Notes: generated by a model not told the origin, from the letters alone. A DNA stretch of 34,675 nt from Seinonella peptonophila (GCF_900129355.1 NZ_FQVL01000021.1:1-34675), one strand, 5' to 3'; shown: positions 8,788 to 17,360, counted from the first letter of the stretch. Made by a program: numbers and translations.

Positions 8788-8817
8788 TTGTATCTTATCA
8801 TCATGTTCTATTAATAT
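8788..8817 (+). promoter_or_regulatory. Candidate promoter of the small membrane protein gene
   Basis: TTGTAT (8788-8793) and TAATAT (8812-8817) have an 18-base spacer and lie 40 bases before the ATG at 8857. The 220 bases between the two divergent genes hold nothing else that I can name. Confidence 0.4.
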
Positions 8818-8856
8818 AGAAATATGATTTCAATGATGAATCCAAAGGAGATAAAT

Positions 8857-9366
8857 ATGTTAACCCAATGGCAATGGATGTTACTATTCGGTAGTCAACT
8901 TCTTCTTTCAGCCGTAACCCTGATCGCCGTGCTTATTACTCTATCTCGAAATAAAAGTCGCTTAAAATGCTCAATTTCCTATCGAATTGAAGATAATCAA
9001 ATAACAAATCGAATGCTTGAATTTGAAGCAGTGAATATGAAATATATACCTGTACATTTTGAATCCTGTGGAATTTTTTTACCACAACGTTTTGGGGAAA
9101 AATTAACTCGTAAACCATTAAAAAAGCTTCTACTTACCGAACTAAGCGAACAGTTAGAACAAAAAATACTATTAATTGATGAAAAAATGACGCTTGAACT
9201 TAATGAAGCTATACTCCAAAAACACTTAACTCATCTGGGGCTTACAGGGAGTCAAAGGCTTCTATTTTATTTTAAAGATACGAAAGGTTATTACTATAAA
9301 ATTCCCTTTAAATTAAAGCTCCAACCAGATCAAAAATCAGAAAAAAAAACCAGCTCAGTTTCATGA
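8857..9366 (+). CDS. Small single-pass membrane protein of unknown function
   Basis: The start is ATG 8857 (MLTQWQWMLLFG), because AAAGGAG lies at 8844-8850; the in-frame ATGs just upstream lack a site. The 169-residue protein has one N-terminal membrane segment (~8-28) followed by a soluble part with several beta-like stretches (CSISYRIEDNQITNRMLEFE, KYIPVHFESCGIFLP), helical segments, and a basic C-terminus. The pattern suggests an N-out/C-in or N-in/C-out anchor with a small domain, resembling no family that I know. Its stop codon lies inside the terminator hairpin that separates it from the convergent surface-protein gene. Confidence 0.7.
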   Translation: MLTQWQWMLLFGSQLLLSAVTLIAVLITLSRNKSRLKCSISYRIEDNQITNRMLEFEAVNMKYIPVHFESCGIFLPQRFGEKLTRKPLKKLLLTELSEQLEQKILLIDEKMTLELNEAILQKHLTHLGLTGSQRLLFYFKDTKGYYYKIPFKLKLQPDQKSEKKTSSVS

Positions 9367-9371
9367 GCTGG
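9350..9371. terminator. Terminator hairpin between convergent genes
   Basis: CCAGCTCA (9350-9357) pairs with TGAGCTGG (9364-9371). A long A-run precedes it, giving a U-tract for minus-strand transcripts of the repeat surface protein. The stem includes the stop codon of the membrane protein gene. Confidence 0.8.
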
Positions 9372-9384
9372 CTCCATTCATTAT

Positions 9385-11049
9385 TTAACGTGTTACCTGA
9401 CGACCCAACCAAATATAATAACCTGCCCCTACTGTCAGCATAATGAATCCGATTAGAATACCAAGAGGGAGATTTCCTGCTGTTTTTGGTAAAGGACCGC
9501 CAATCGGTGAACCAGTAGGCTGTGGTGGATTTTCAGTTCCTGCTGTTGTATTTTGGTTGTTTGGTGGATTTTCTGTTCCTACTGTTGTGTTTTGGTTGTT
9601 TGGTGGATTTTCTGTTCCTACTGTTGTGTTTTGGTTATTTGGTGGATTTTCTGTTCCTACTGTTGTATTTTGGTTATTTGGTGGATTTTCTGTTCCTACT
9701 GTTGTATTTTGGTTATTTGGTGGATTTTCTGTTCCTGCTGTTGTGTTTTGGTTATCTGGTGGATTTTCTGTTCCTGCTGTTGTATTTTGATTATCTGGTG
9801 GATTTTCTGTTCCTGCTGTTGTATTTTGGTTATCTGGTGGATTTTCTGTTCCTACAGTTGAATTACTGTCACCTGTGCTATTATTGTTTTGATTAGGATT
9901 CTTATCAAATTTCATGAGACCGCCGGCTTTTACATCTTTCCCATCAACTTTACCTGTAAATTCAATTTTCAATTGATGGTTTTCTTTTGTAAATTTATCA
10001 TGTGGTATGGTGAACGAGATAGTAGGATCAGTTTGATCTTTGAATTCTTTTAGTTTTTCTGAATTGTCCCATGTCAATTTCCAATTACCTTTTACTTTTT
10101 TTACATCTTTCAGTGTCGCAGTTCCTTTAAAGTCTTTTGTTTGTTGGTCATATTCACCTTTTGCATCAATGAGTACTTTTTTTGGTTGTTCACTTTTAGG
10201 ATTTTTGGAACCTTTATCACCTTTGTTGCCTTTATCGCCTTGGTCATCACTTTTTGGTTCTTTTTTAGGTTCTGGTTTTGAAGTACTGATATCTTGTTTA
10301 TCAGAGCCGACATACACGTTAACTGCATCGCAGGAAGGTTGATCATGATTGCTCACTGCTAAGCCTTGGAAACTTAAAGTAGCAGTTAGAGTTTTTCCAT
10401 CGGGTAATTCTTTGTATTTTACATTTTTTTCAAATGAATCTTTGTTAGCATCTCCTGTTGTAAATTTGCTAGATCCTTTACCGATGGTCAAATCCCAAGA
10501 TCCCTTGCGATCAGCTGCGGCCCGGATGGTTAAGCCCTTATCATCATAAGAAACCTTCATGTTAAGCTTTTGTTTCTTTGCTTTCACGTTTACACAGTTA
10601 TAAATGTTAACATCTGGCGGTTGGTAATTTGGCGGTTGAAGTCTTGTCTGACCATTTGCTGTTGAGCCATAAATCTTTCCTTTAAACCTAGTCTGTAAAA
10701 CATAACTTGACTCTTTCTCAATATCTTTTGTTGGAACTGTTACAACATGAATCGTATTACCTTTGTCATTATTTACCTTAACTTTTTTTGTCGTTTGCTG
10801 ACTTTTGATATTATTTGGGTTTATTTCAATGTTACCATCTACTAAACCTGCTTCAGTTTTATCTGGAAAATAAGTGTAAAATTGAACATACCCACCTGTT
10901 CCTTGGATTGCAACTTTGGAACTCATTTCATACCTTTTTTCATGCGTGTCAGTTCCATATCCAGGAGGATCCGGCATTGCAAAGACAGATAATGGTGCAA
11001 ACGCAGCAAGAGCTAAGATGATAATAGACAAAAGGATGGATCGCTTCAT
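9385..11049 (-). CDS. Sortase-anchored (LPKTA) surface protein with 13-residue repeats
   Basis: A 554-residue secreted protein. The signal peptide is residues 1-24 (ends LSVFA). Two beta-rich regions follow (~35-250 and ~290-380); the first has cysteines in NIYNCVNV and QPSCDAVNV that could be bridged. They are split by a charged Lys/Asp/Gly linker near 255-290. Residues ~397-509 are tandem repeats of the form GTENPPxNQNTTx, an extended wall-spanning stalk. The end is a sorting signal: LPKTA at 520-524, a hydrophobic helix and a basic tail GRQVTR. LPxTA-type motifs are known for class D sortases of sporulating Bacillales, which suggests, but does not prove, aerial or sporangial use. No sortase gene is in the window. 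It is divergent from the siderophore operon. Confidence 0.88.
   Translation of the reverse strand: MKRSILLSIIILALAAFAPLSVFAMPDPPGYGTDTHEKRYEMSSKVAIQGTGGYVQFYTYFPDKTEAGLVDGNIEINPNNIKSQQTTKKVKVNNDKGNTIHVVTVPTKDIEKESSYVLQTRFKGKIYGSTANGQTRLQPPNYQPPDVNIYNCVNVKAKKQKLNMKVSYDDKGLTIRAAADRKGSWDLTIGKGSSKFTTGDANKDSFEKNVKYKELPDGKTLTATLSFQGLAVSNHDQPSCDAVNVYVGSDKQDISTSKPEPKKEPKSDDQGDKGNKGDKGSKNPKSEQPKKVLIDAKGEYDQQTKDFKGTATLKDVKKVKGNWKLTWDNSEKLKEFKDQTDPTISFTIPHDKFTKENHQLKIEFTGKVDGKDVKAGGLMKFDKNPNQNNNSTGDSNSTVGTENPPDNQNTTAGTENPPDNQNTTAGTENPPDNQNTTAGTENPPNNQNTTVGTENPPNNQNTTVGTENPPNNQNTTVGTENPPNNQNTTVGTENPPNNQNTTAGTENPPQPTGSPIGGPLPKTAGNLPLGILIGFIMLTVGAGYYIWLGRQVTR
9523..9860 (-). repeat. Tandem array of a 39-base unit within the surface-protein gene
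   Basis: About eight and a half copies of a 39-base unit encode GTENPPxNQNTTx. Copies differ mainly at two positions, Asp/Asn after the prolines and Ala/Val before Gly. Neighbouring copies share the same variants, the pattern expected from recent slippage or unequal exchange. The array leaves open frames on the other strand, which are artefacts. Confidence 0.92.
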
Positions 11050-11139
11050 CGCTTCACTCCCTTATAATTTAATAAATTAAGAATATCAAACGATAAATAA
11101 ATTGTAAATTAACTTTCATTTCATTGTCTAACCAAATCT

Positions 11140-11168
11140 TTGCAATCTGTTAAGCAAAGTTTTATATT
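11140..11168 (+). promoter_or_regulatory. Candidate promoter of the siderophore operon
   Basis: TTGCAA (11140-11145) and TATATT (11163-11168) are 17 bases apart. This would start transcripts near 11175, before the chosen ATG at 11203 and after an upstream TTG at 11140, which supports the ATG. I could not find a convincing Fur box. Confidence 0.5.
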
Positions 11169-11202
11169 TGGCAGAGATATAACGAGGAGTGAATCAATCA
11201 GT

Positions 11203-12981
11203 ATGAACTCACACCAAAGACAGGCACATCAACTAACCATGATGCGCCTGATCAATGCAATAATAAGAGAATCATTAGTTCCAAATAACTGGCAAATTGA
11301 AGTAAAAAATGATACCTGTACCATCAAAGATAGTCAAAAAAAGTTACAACTCATATTAGGAATTCAACATCATGGTGCCTTTCAACGATTCCAATTTCGT
11401 TCGCCAATACAGCTTCTTTACCATACTAAAAAAGAGAAAAAGATGAACACCCTCGATGAACTAATCAATTTTTTACGTCATGATATGCAACTAGAGATTC
11501 CAATCAATCTAGAACAAGAGTTATATAATTCTGTTGAAAATCTAGCATTTGCTTATGATGCTTGGGAACAACGGAGAAAACGTTATGTGGGCACCTTAAA
11601 GCCAAAAATCAATTTGACTGAAATCGATACAGTCCTCAATCTAGTTGAAGAAATCGATCTTTATCTTTTTTCTGAACAAGTTGCCTTTGAAGGGAACCCT
11701 CTTCACCCCTGCGCCAAAACTCGAATAGGTGTTTCAGACGAAGAAAGGCAGCTATATTCACCAGAGTTGAATCGAGAAGTTATGTTAAAAATGATTTTAA
11801 TTCCTAAGCAACATGTTCATGTCACTTCTTTTCTATCAACTGAACTGAATAACTTCTTTGAAAAACATGCCCCTGGCCTTCTCAAATTGGCGAATCAAGT
11901 ATTGCAATCAAAGCAGAAGAAACTATCAAATTATCAACTTATACCTGTCCATCCTTGGCAATATGATCATATGATCAAAGAAAAATCGTTAAGTAATGAA
12001 TTAGAATGGTTCTTAGTCCCTGCTGTGATCCCAGCAAATCCTTTGCTATCATTTCGAACAATGGATACATCTGGTAAATTTCATTTAAAATTACCAGTTC
12101 GTATACAAATTACAAACGCAATTCGTTCCCTATCTCCACAAACAACTGTAAACGGTCCTATACTTACACAACAGATCAATCAACTCCTTGCAAAAAAGCC
12201 CCAATATGCAAAACATCTGATGCTTTTACCGGAGTTAGCTGGGGCTTATTACCAACCGAATCAATCTCATACAAATGATTGGAGCAGTCAACTCTCTTTT
12301 ACAATACGTACACATCCAAATCATCTTATACATAACCATGAACAATGTCTTGTTGGTGCTTCTCTAACCGCAAATAATCCCTTTACTGATCGACCTCTGA
12401 TTATAGATCTAATTGAGCAGTGGTGTGGAAATAAAATCGAACAGAGTTACGCAATTCAATATGTTGAAGACTATGCAAAGAAATGTCTTCCACCTTTTCT
12501 CTATCTATTACAGAAATTTGGAACTGCTTTAGAAGGTCATATGCAAAATTCAATCATTGTGGTCGAAAATGGGGAAATCAAAAGAATTATGATTCGTGAT
12601 ATGGGTGGAGTTCGAATCAATCAAACTCGCTTTACAAAAGACATACAACTACCCCTATATGAAAGTGATATTTTTGTACAAGGAATGGATAGTGTTTACA
12701 ATAAATTTTTACACTCTGTCATTCAAAATCATTTTGGTGACTTGATCTTTACGATTGCCCAATACTTGAGAATCTCTGAAAATAGCTTTTGGAAAGTAGT
12801 TAGTCATACACTTCGTTCATCCATTGATATGAACATTCCAGAGGCAGAAAAAGACCTACAATCTCTCTTACGATCTAAAATCAAAACAAAAGCATTATTA
12901 ACGATGCGCCAAAAAGAACAACATCCTCAAAAATATCTTTATACCGAACAAATAAACCCTTTAGTAGGAGATTATACATGA
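11203..12981 (+). CDS. IucA/IucC-family NRPS-independent siderophore synthetase (first copy)
   Basis: This family joins citrate or another carboxylate to amines or alcohols with ATP, making siderophores such as aerobactin or petrobactin. The 592-residue size is typical. Seen motifs are HPCAKTRIG (~168-176), IPVHPWQYD (~247), FRTM (~284), the substrate loop IRSLSPQTTVNGP (~307-319), EGHMQNS (~445) and RDMGGVRI (~466). The C-terminal FhuF-like part is complete. The ATG start has AGGAG 13 bases upstream, slightly far; an alternative TTG at 11140 has no site. The stop overlaps the next gene by four bases. The substrate cannot be read from sequence alone. Iron control is likely from the pathway, not shown here. 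Confidence 0.93.
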   Translation: MNSHQRQAHQLTMMRLINAIIRESLVPNNWQIEVKNDTCTIKDSQKKLQLILGIQHHGAFQRFQFRSPIQLLYHTKKEKKMNTLDELINFLRHDMQLEIPINLEQELYNSVENLAFAYDAWEQRRKRYVGTLKPKINLTEIDTVLNLVEEIDLYLFSEQVAFEGNPLHPCAKTRIGVSDEERQLYSPELNREVMLKMILIPKQHVHVTSFLSTELNNFFEKHAPGLLKLANQVLQSKQKKLSNYQLIPVHPWQYDHMIKEKSLSNELEWFLVPAVIPANPLLSFRTMDTSGKFHLKLPVRIQITNAIRSLSPQTTVNGPILTQQINQLLAKKPQYAKHLMLLPELAGAYYQPNQSHTNDWSSQLSFTIRTHPNHLIHNHEQCLVGASLTANNPFTDRPLIIDLIEQWCGNKIEQSYAIQYVEDYAKKCLPPFLYLLQKFGTALEGHMQNSIIVVENGEIKRIMIRDMGGVRINQTRFTKDIQLPLYESDIFVQGMDSVYNKFLHSVIQNHFGDLIFTIAQYLRISENSFWKVVSHTLRSSIDMNIPEAEKDLQSLLRSKIKTKALLTMRQKEQHPQKYLYTEQINPLVGDYT

Positions 12982-14894
12982 ACGGTGAAAGCTTTTTAAA
13001 AATTGCTTATCAAGAATGGACATTGGAAGGATGTCTTTCAGAAGAGAGACAAACTATTCAACAACTCAATCAAGAGGACCCAAATCTTGCAAAAAAATAC
13101 CAAGCCTTTCTCCCTAAAGCTAGAAAAACCATTTTACACCGATTGGTATCTGCATTTCTAAGAGAAGATATATTTAAATTCAATAGTGGATCTTATAAGA
13201 ATACCGCTTATCACTACCCACTAGGAGTCGATGAATCGATCTATATTCCAATCAGACATGAATTTCTCGCAGGGCGACATATATTCCAAAAAGACATTGC
13301 TCATATTACGAATGGAAACGTCTTTCCCATTCTACATCCAATCGAATTTCTTTATTTAGTAGAAAAAAAAGTTCATACCATAACTTCTAATTGGGATCAA
13401 TTTGCAAAAGAAATTTGTAATGCATGTAGCAATCAAGCAATTGCTTATGTGTGGCAAGAACTGAGAAAATTAAAGATAAAATCTTTGGCAGGTCAGTATA
13501 AGCCCCTTCACTCCAACATTTATACCTTAGCTATGCAATTAAACGATCCTTCTTTCTTTGAACAATTTTGTACTGAAGGGCACAACTTACACCCATGTAG
13601 TAAAACAAAGTTAGACATGGAACCAATTGCGGTCAGTGATTATGCACCTGAATGTAGAAATCAACAAACATTAAAATTTGTAGCAGTTCAACGAGATTTA
13701 ATCAAATGGTCATTTCTCAATTCATCTGAAACATATGATTCTTTTCTACTCTCATTTTTCCCACAACTTCAAACACAATTAAATGATCATTGGATGGAAT
13801 ACAATCAGCGATATTTTCTAATCCCAGTACATGGATGGCAATTTGATCATGTTATTCCGGTGTTGTACCGAGAGGAAATCAAGAATCAACAAATCATCTT
13901 ACTACCAGAGCTTCAGCTCATGTGTAAAGCTTCTACATCCTTTCGTACCATGCTGCCAGCTCAAGCAAAAGAGTGGAAAGGAGTCGTGAAAGTAGCAGTC
14001 AATAGCCAAATGACATCAACCATTCGCTCTATATCACCTCAGACAACGATGAATGCAGCCTCATTTACCAAGTTGATTCAAGAGGTTTTAAAAAGGGAAC
14101 CTGATTTAGTAGAGCAGTTCATTCCTGTGGAGGAGTTGGGAGGTTGCTTTTTCAAAAGTTCTCATCCTGATCTACAACGAAATCTATCTGTTGTCTTTCG
14201 AGAATCTACACAAACAAAATTGAAACAAAATGAACTAGCTATAGTCGCTTCTGCACTATTTGATGAATCTCCAATCACTGGCAAGCTGATCTTATCTGAC
14301 TTTATCGATGCTTTCGCATCACATACTCAACAAACAATTCAGAAAGCAGCTTACTCATTCTTCTACAAATATGCATCCATCGCACTTAATGGCTTTTTAA
14401 GAATGATGGTGAAGTATGGAATTGGATTAGAGGGACATTTACAAAATAGTATCCCCATCTTTAAAAATGGTGAACCAGTTAAAATGATGTTTCGAGATTG
14501 GGGAGGAGCTAGAATTTATCAACCTCGAGTTGAAAAGCAAGGGCTCACAATATCCTTCTATCCTGACTCGTTAACTGTAACCCAACACGCAGAAAAAATG
14601 CGAGAAAAGGTCTATTATGCTGTTTTTCAAAATCACCTAGGTGAAATGATTGTACAGTTATGCTACATATTTGGCTGTGTAGAAAATCGACTATGGAAAA
14701 TGGTAGCCCAAATTAGTAAACAAATTTTTTCAGATCTCACTCTAAACCATAATCTAAGTAAAGAAGCTCAATCGGATCAGCATTTTCTCTTTCAATCAAA
14801 AATTATGCATAAAGCTATTACTTCCATGCGTCTTCTAAACCATGATCGAGATCTATATGTTGAAATCCCAAATCCATTAATTGACTGGAACTGA
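12978..14894 (+). CDS. IucA/IucC-family NRPS-independent siderophore synthetase (second copy)
   Basis: A 638-residue paralogue of the preceding protein, coupled by an ATGA overlap and preceded by TAGGAG. The same motif order is present: HPCSKTK (~205), PVHGWQFDH (~284), STSFRTM (~315), IRSISPQTTMNAA, EGHLQNS (~485) and RDWGGARI (~506). Differences from the usual family pattern are Gly instead of Pro in the PVHPWQ motif and LDM instead of RxG after the HPxxK motif. These may reflect a different acceptor. Paired synthetases usually act in sequence on one citrate-like core. No decarboxylase, racemase or amine-modifying gene is beside them, so the building blocks must come from elsewhere. Confidence 0.92.
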   Translation: MNGESFLKIAYQEWTLEGCLSEERQTIQQLNQEDPNLAKKYQAFLPKARKTILHRLVSAFLREDIFKFNSGSYKNTAYHYPLGVDESIYIPIRHEFLAGRHIFQKDIAHITNGNVFPILHPIEFLYLVEKKVHTITSNWDQFAKEICNACSNQAIAYVWQELRKLKIKSLAGQYKPLHSNIYTLAMQLNDPSFFEQFCTEGHNLHPCSKTKLDMEPIAVSDYAPECRNQQTLKFVAVQRDLIKWSFLNSSETYDSFLLSFFPQLQTQLNDHWMEYNQRYFLIPVHGWQFDHVIPVLYREEIKNQQIILLPELQLMCKASTSFRTMLPAQAKEWKGVVKVAVNSQMTSTIRSISPQTTMNAASFTKLIQEVLKREPDLVEQFIPVEELGGCFFKSSHPDLQRNLSVVFRESTQTKLKQNELAIVASALFDESPITGKLILSDFIDAFASHTQQTIQKAAYSFFYKYASIALNGFLRMMVKYGIGLEGHLQNSIPIFKNGEPVKMMFRDWGGARIYQPRVEKQGLTISFYPDSLTVTQHAEKMREKVYYAVFQNHLGEMIVQLCYIFGCVENRLWKMVAQISKQIFSDLTLNHNLSKEAQSDQHFLFQSKIMHKAITSMRLLNHDRDLYVEIPNPLIDWN

Positions 14895-14903
14895 AAGGAG
14901 TGC

Positions 14904-16223
14904 ATGAAAAACACCATGATCATCACAACGCCCATGATCATCGCACTACTCATCTTTCTGTTTACCCTTATAATTGTTATTTGGCAGCCTCGAGGACTTT
15001 CGGTAGGCTGGTCTGCTTCAATTGGAGCCATCTTAGCCCTTTTATTTGGAATCGTATCATTAAGCGATATTGTTACTGTTACTCATATCGTTTGGAATGC
15101 CACATTCGCTTTTATTGCCGCAATGCTGATCTCACTCGTGATGGATGAGATCGGCTTTTTTGAATGGGCTGCCTTACATATGGCTCGATTTGCTAAAGGA
15201 AATGGCCATTTAATGTTTATCTACACCATATTGTTAGGATCGGTTATTACTGCTTTTTTCAATAACGATGGGGCTATATTAATTATGACGCCAATTCTAC
15301 TTGCAATGACTAAAGCATTAGGATTTGATAACAAGATGATCTTTGCTTTTGTTTTTGCTGGTGGGTTTATTGCCGATACTACTTCATTACCTCTTGTGAT
15401 CAGCAATCTTGTTAATATTTTATCGGCAGACTATTTTCAAATTGGCTTTTTATCATACGCAATCCACATGATTATTCCCAATATTTTTGCATTAATCGCA
15501 AGTCTGATTTGTCTTTATCTCTTTTTTCGAAAAGATATCCCAAAGACCTATAATTGGATGGAACTGCAAAAGCCGTCGGATGCGATTAGAGATCATCGCC
15601 TATTTAAACTCTCTTGGGTGATGTTAATCATCCTTTTTGCTGGATACTTTGTTAGTGAACTATTACACATTCCTGTTTCAATTATCGCTAGTGGTGCAGC
15701 ATTTATTTTTTTAGTCGCAGCATCAAATAACCCCAAAATCAAGGTAAAAAAAATAATTATAGAAGCACCTTGGACTGTTATCATATTTTCAATTGGTATG
15801 TATCTTGTTGTCTTCTCCCTGCACAATGTAGGATTTACTCAACCGTTAACTCAAGTGATTAAAGCTTCAACTGACCATGGTTTACTATATGTAACTTTTG
15901 TCATGGGCTTCTCCTCTGCATTTCTTTCGTCATTGATGAACAACTTACCTACTGTTATGTTTGACTCATTAGTCATTCAAGCTACTCAAACTACAGGTAT
16001 GATTCGCGACTCGCTCATCTACGCCAATATTATTGGGGCAGATTTGGGACCTAAAATGACTCCACTTGGCTCATTGGCCACTTTACTTTGGATACACGTA
16101 CTTGCACGAAAAAAAATCACTATCAGCTGGATTCAATATTGCAAGGTAGGGATTATTCTCACTATTCCAACCCTTATCATCACACTATTTGGTCTATATT
16201 TATGGTTTCACATACTCTACTGA
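14904..16223 (+). CDS. arsB: ArsB-type ion transporter family membrane protein
   Basis: A 439-residue protein with about 11-12 membrane segments. It follows Staphylococcus ArsB closely over its first 200 residues: IVIWQPRGLS, HIVWNATFAFIAA, DEIGFFEWAALHMAR, FFNNDGAILIMTPI and the GGFIADTTSLPLVISNLVNI block. ArsB expels arsenite or antimonite using membrane potential, or ArsA ATP. The ATG lies nine bases after the synthetase stop, with AAAGGAG in the gap, so it is part of the siderophore operon. No arsR, arsC or arsA is near. The family is firm. Whether it moves arsenite, citrate, siderophore or another anion is open. Confidence 0.88.
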   Translation: MKNTMIITTPMIIALLIFLFTLIIVIWQPRGLSVGWSASIGAILALLFGIVSLSDIVTVTHIVWNATFAFIAAMLISLVMDEIGFFEWAALHMARFAKGNGHLMFIYTILLGSVITAFFNNDGAILIMTPILLAMTKALGFDNKMIFAFVFAGGFIADTTSLPLVISNLVNILSADYFQIGFLSYAIHMIIPNIFALIASLICLYLFFRKDIPKTYNWMELQKPSDAIRDHRLFKLSWVMLIILFAGYFVSELLHIPVSIIASGAAFIFLVAASNNPKIKVKKIIIEAPWTVIIFSIGMYLVVFSLHNVGFTQPLTQVIKASTDHGLLYVTFVMGFSSAFLSSLMNNLPTVMFDSLVIQATQTTGMIRDSLIYANIIGADLGPKMTPLGSLATLLWIHVLARKKITISWIQYCKVGIILTIPTLIITLFGLYLWFHILY

Positions 16224-16237
16224 CAGTCAGAGCAACG

Positions 16238-16259
16238 GGGCCCAATATGGGCCCTTTTT
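16238..16259 (+). terminator. Rho-independent terminator of the siderophore/arsB operon
   Basis: GGGCCC (16238-16243) pairs with GGGCCC (16249-16254) around AATAT and is followed by five T residues. The end overlaps the stop codon of the convergent arginine-rich gene. Confidence 0.9.
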
Positions 16260-16458
16260 ATAAGAGATTTGAGACAGAGTTTCCTCTGCTGCGATTGAAG
16301 GATTGTGCATCACCAAAGTTAATTGGGATTTGAACATTGATGTTTGCTACACCTGCACTTTGTGCGCCTGTTCTTGCTACGTTATTTACTTCTGCTCGTG
16401 CACCTCCAACAACACGTCTACGAAACACTCTTCTTCTTCTACGACGTCTGTGACACAT
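16258..16458 (-). CDS. Arginine-rich small protein, paralogue of the 16818-17057 product
   Basis: A 66-residue protein. ATG 16458 is preferred (MCHRRRRRRRVFRRR), since AAAGGAGG lies eight bases upstream; a GTG three codons earlier overlaps that site. The first 15 residues are almost all arginine. A Gly/Ala/Asn-rich stretch follows, then NINVQIPINFGDAQSFN and a Ser/Asn-rich end NSVSNLL. The same layout with Arg head, alternating hydrophobic strand, GDA and NSxSNxL end occurs in the gene at 16818. No signal peptide is present. A spore-surface or nucleic-acid-packing role is inferred from the Arg head and the candidate sigma-K promoter upstream. I do not recognise the family. Confidence 0.6.
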   Translation of the reverse strand: MCHRRRRRRRVFRRRVVGGARAEVNNVARTGAQSAGVANINVQIPINFGDAQSFNRSRGNSVSNLL

Positions 16459-16476
16459 ATTTTTCACCTCCTTTCA

Positions 16477-16794
16477 TTATTTAATTTGACTAGTGGGAAT
16501 TTCCTTTTTAATGATATTTACTAAATTGGATGCTATATCATTTGATATTCCTGTAGCACCAACTAATCCTCCCAGAACTCCAACTAATCCATTTAATAAC
16601 CCTAAAAATGAAGAAGAAACAGAATTTATCGGTGTTGTAACAAGACTTGAGATAATTGTAGGGAGTGGACCAATTATTTTGGTTACATCTGGCATTTGGT
16701 CGGTAGTAAACTGCCCTGAAGCAATTTGTTGCTTCACAGTTTCCTCCACCGCTTTTTGTAACATTTCAAACTGTTCAGGAGTCAACTGACTCAT
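16477..16794 (-). CDS. Small amphipathic protein with a Gly/Leu-rich hydrophobic core
   Basis: A 105-residue protein with an excellent ribosome binding site (AAAGGAGGTGAT). The N-terminal third is a charged helix (SQLTPEQFEMLQKAVEETVK). Residues ~40-90 alternate Leu/Ile/Val with Gly/Ser (SSFLGLLNGLVGVLGGLVGA) without a signal peptide, as in proteins that self-assemble or coat membranes. It lies between the two arginine-rich paralogues, with 23 bases after the first and 18 before the second. I do not recognise it. A structural sporulation or surface-layer role is a guess from composition and context. Confidence 0.65.
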   Translation of the reverse strand: MSQLTPEQFEMLQKAVEETVKQQIASGQFTTDQMPDVTKIIGPLPTIISSLVTTPINSVSSSFLGLLNGLVGVLGGLVGATGISNDIASNLVNIIKKEIPTSQIK

Positions 16795-16817
16795 GAAATC
16801 ACCTCCTTTCTATAGAC

Positions 16818-17057
16818 CTAAAGTGCATTGCTCAATGAGTTTTGATCACTTTCATTGAGACTTGTTGCATCTCCAAGATTGACAGGGACTTGAACAATGA
16901 TATTAATCAAGCCACTCACAGGGCCGTCAATTCTTGCTGCATTGTCTACTGTTGCACTAGATCCCTTTTTCAATGCTCTGACTATTCTTCGCCGACGTCG
17001 TCTTTTTTTTCTAAGAATAATTTTTCTTCTGCAACATCTACATAGTCCCATCTTCAT
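16818..17057 (-). CDS. Arginine/cysteine-rich small protein, paralogue of the 16258-16458 product
   Basis: A 79-residue protein whose ATG directly follows the stop of the upstream gene, so translation is probably coupled. The head, MKMGLCRCCRRKIILRKKRRRRRR, has three cysteines and many basic residues. The rest has the paralogue pattern: ATVDNAAR, a strand INIIVQVPVNLGDATSLN, and an end NSLSNAL. The conserved NxxVQxPxNxGDAxSxN core in two Arg-headed proteins suggests duplication and a shared structural job. There is no signal peptide. It may bind polyanions, or cross-link through cysteines in a spore layer; neither has been shown. Confidence 0.6.
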   Translation of the reverse strand: MKMGLCRCCRRKIILRKKRRRRRRIVRALKKGSSATVDNAARIDGPVSGLINIIVQVPVNLGDATSLNESDQNSLSNAL

Positions 17058-17330
17058 TCAACCCTCCTTTCTTTTTACATTTAAATCAAAATTCCGATTA
17101 ATAGCTTTCCTCCACTTTTTCCGAGTCTCCTTTGGAAAATGATTAGTAGAGGCGAATTGCAATATATCCTTTATTTTTGTCATTTTTTCATTATCATCAT
17201 CTAGTAACGTATCAAGGAACTTATATAATCGTAATTTAATCAATAACTCTAAGTCCTTTTCTAATTCGCCTGTTAAGAAATCTCTTTCCTCTTTTTTTGC
17301 TTTTTTTGTTGAATGTGTTGTTTTCGCCAT
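17058..17330 (-). CDS. Small charged helical protein, first gene of the arginine-rich cluster
   Basis: A 90-residue protein, ATG 17330, with GGGAGGGTG upstream. It is Lys/Glu-rich, with a basic start (MAKTTHSTKKAKKEE), a central helix ELEKDLELLIKLRLYKFLDT, an acidic patch LLDDDNEK and a basic tail. No hydrophobic segment or cysteine is seen. The gene begins a four-gene run (17330 to 16258) with gaps of 0, 23 and 18 bases. The candidate sigma-K promoter about 30 bases upstream suggests late mother-cell expression. I do not recognise the family. Confidence 0.65.
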   Translation of the reverse strand: MAKTTHSTKKAKKEERDFLTGELEKDLELLIKLRLYKFLDTLLDDDNEKMTKIKDILQFASTNHFPKETRKKWRKAINRNFDLNVKRKEG

Positions 17331-17360
17331 CCATCACCCTCCCTTTCGTTTCTTTATATT

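Noticed and set aside
9443-9896. Long open frames in all three plus-strand frames, and a CRISPR-like repeated look
   Set aside because: They arise from the 39-base coding repeats of the minus-strand surface protein. There are no unique spacers, and the units are contiguous.
11050-11202. Fur box ahead of the siderophore genes
   Set aside because: AT-rich stretches near 11085-11125 resemble parts of a Fur site, but no acceptable 7-1-7 inverted repeat could be found.
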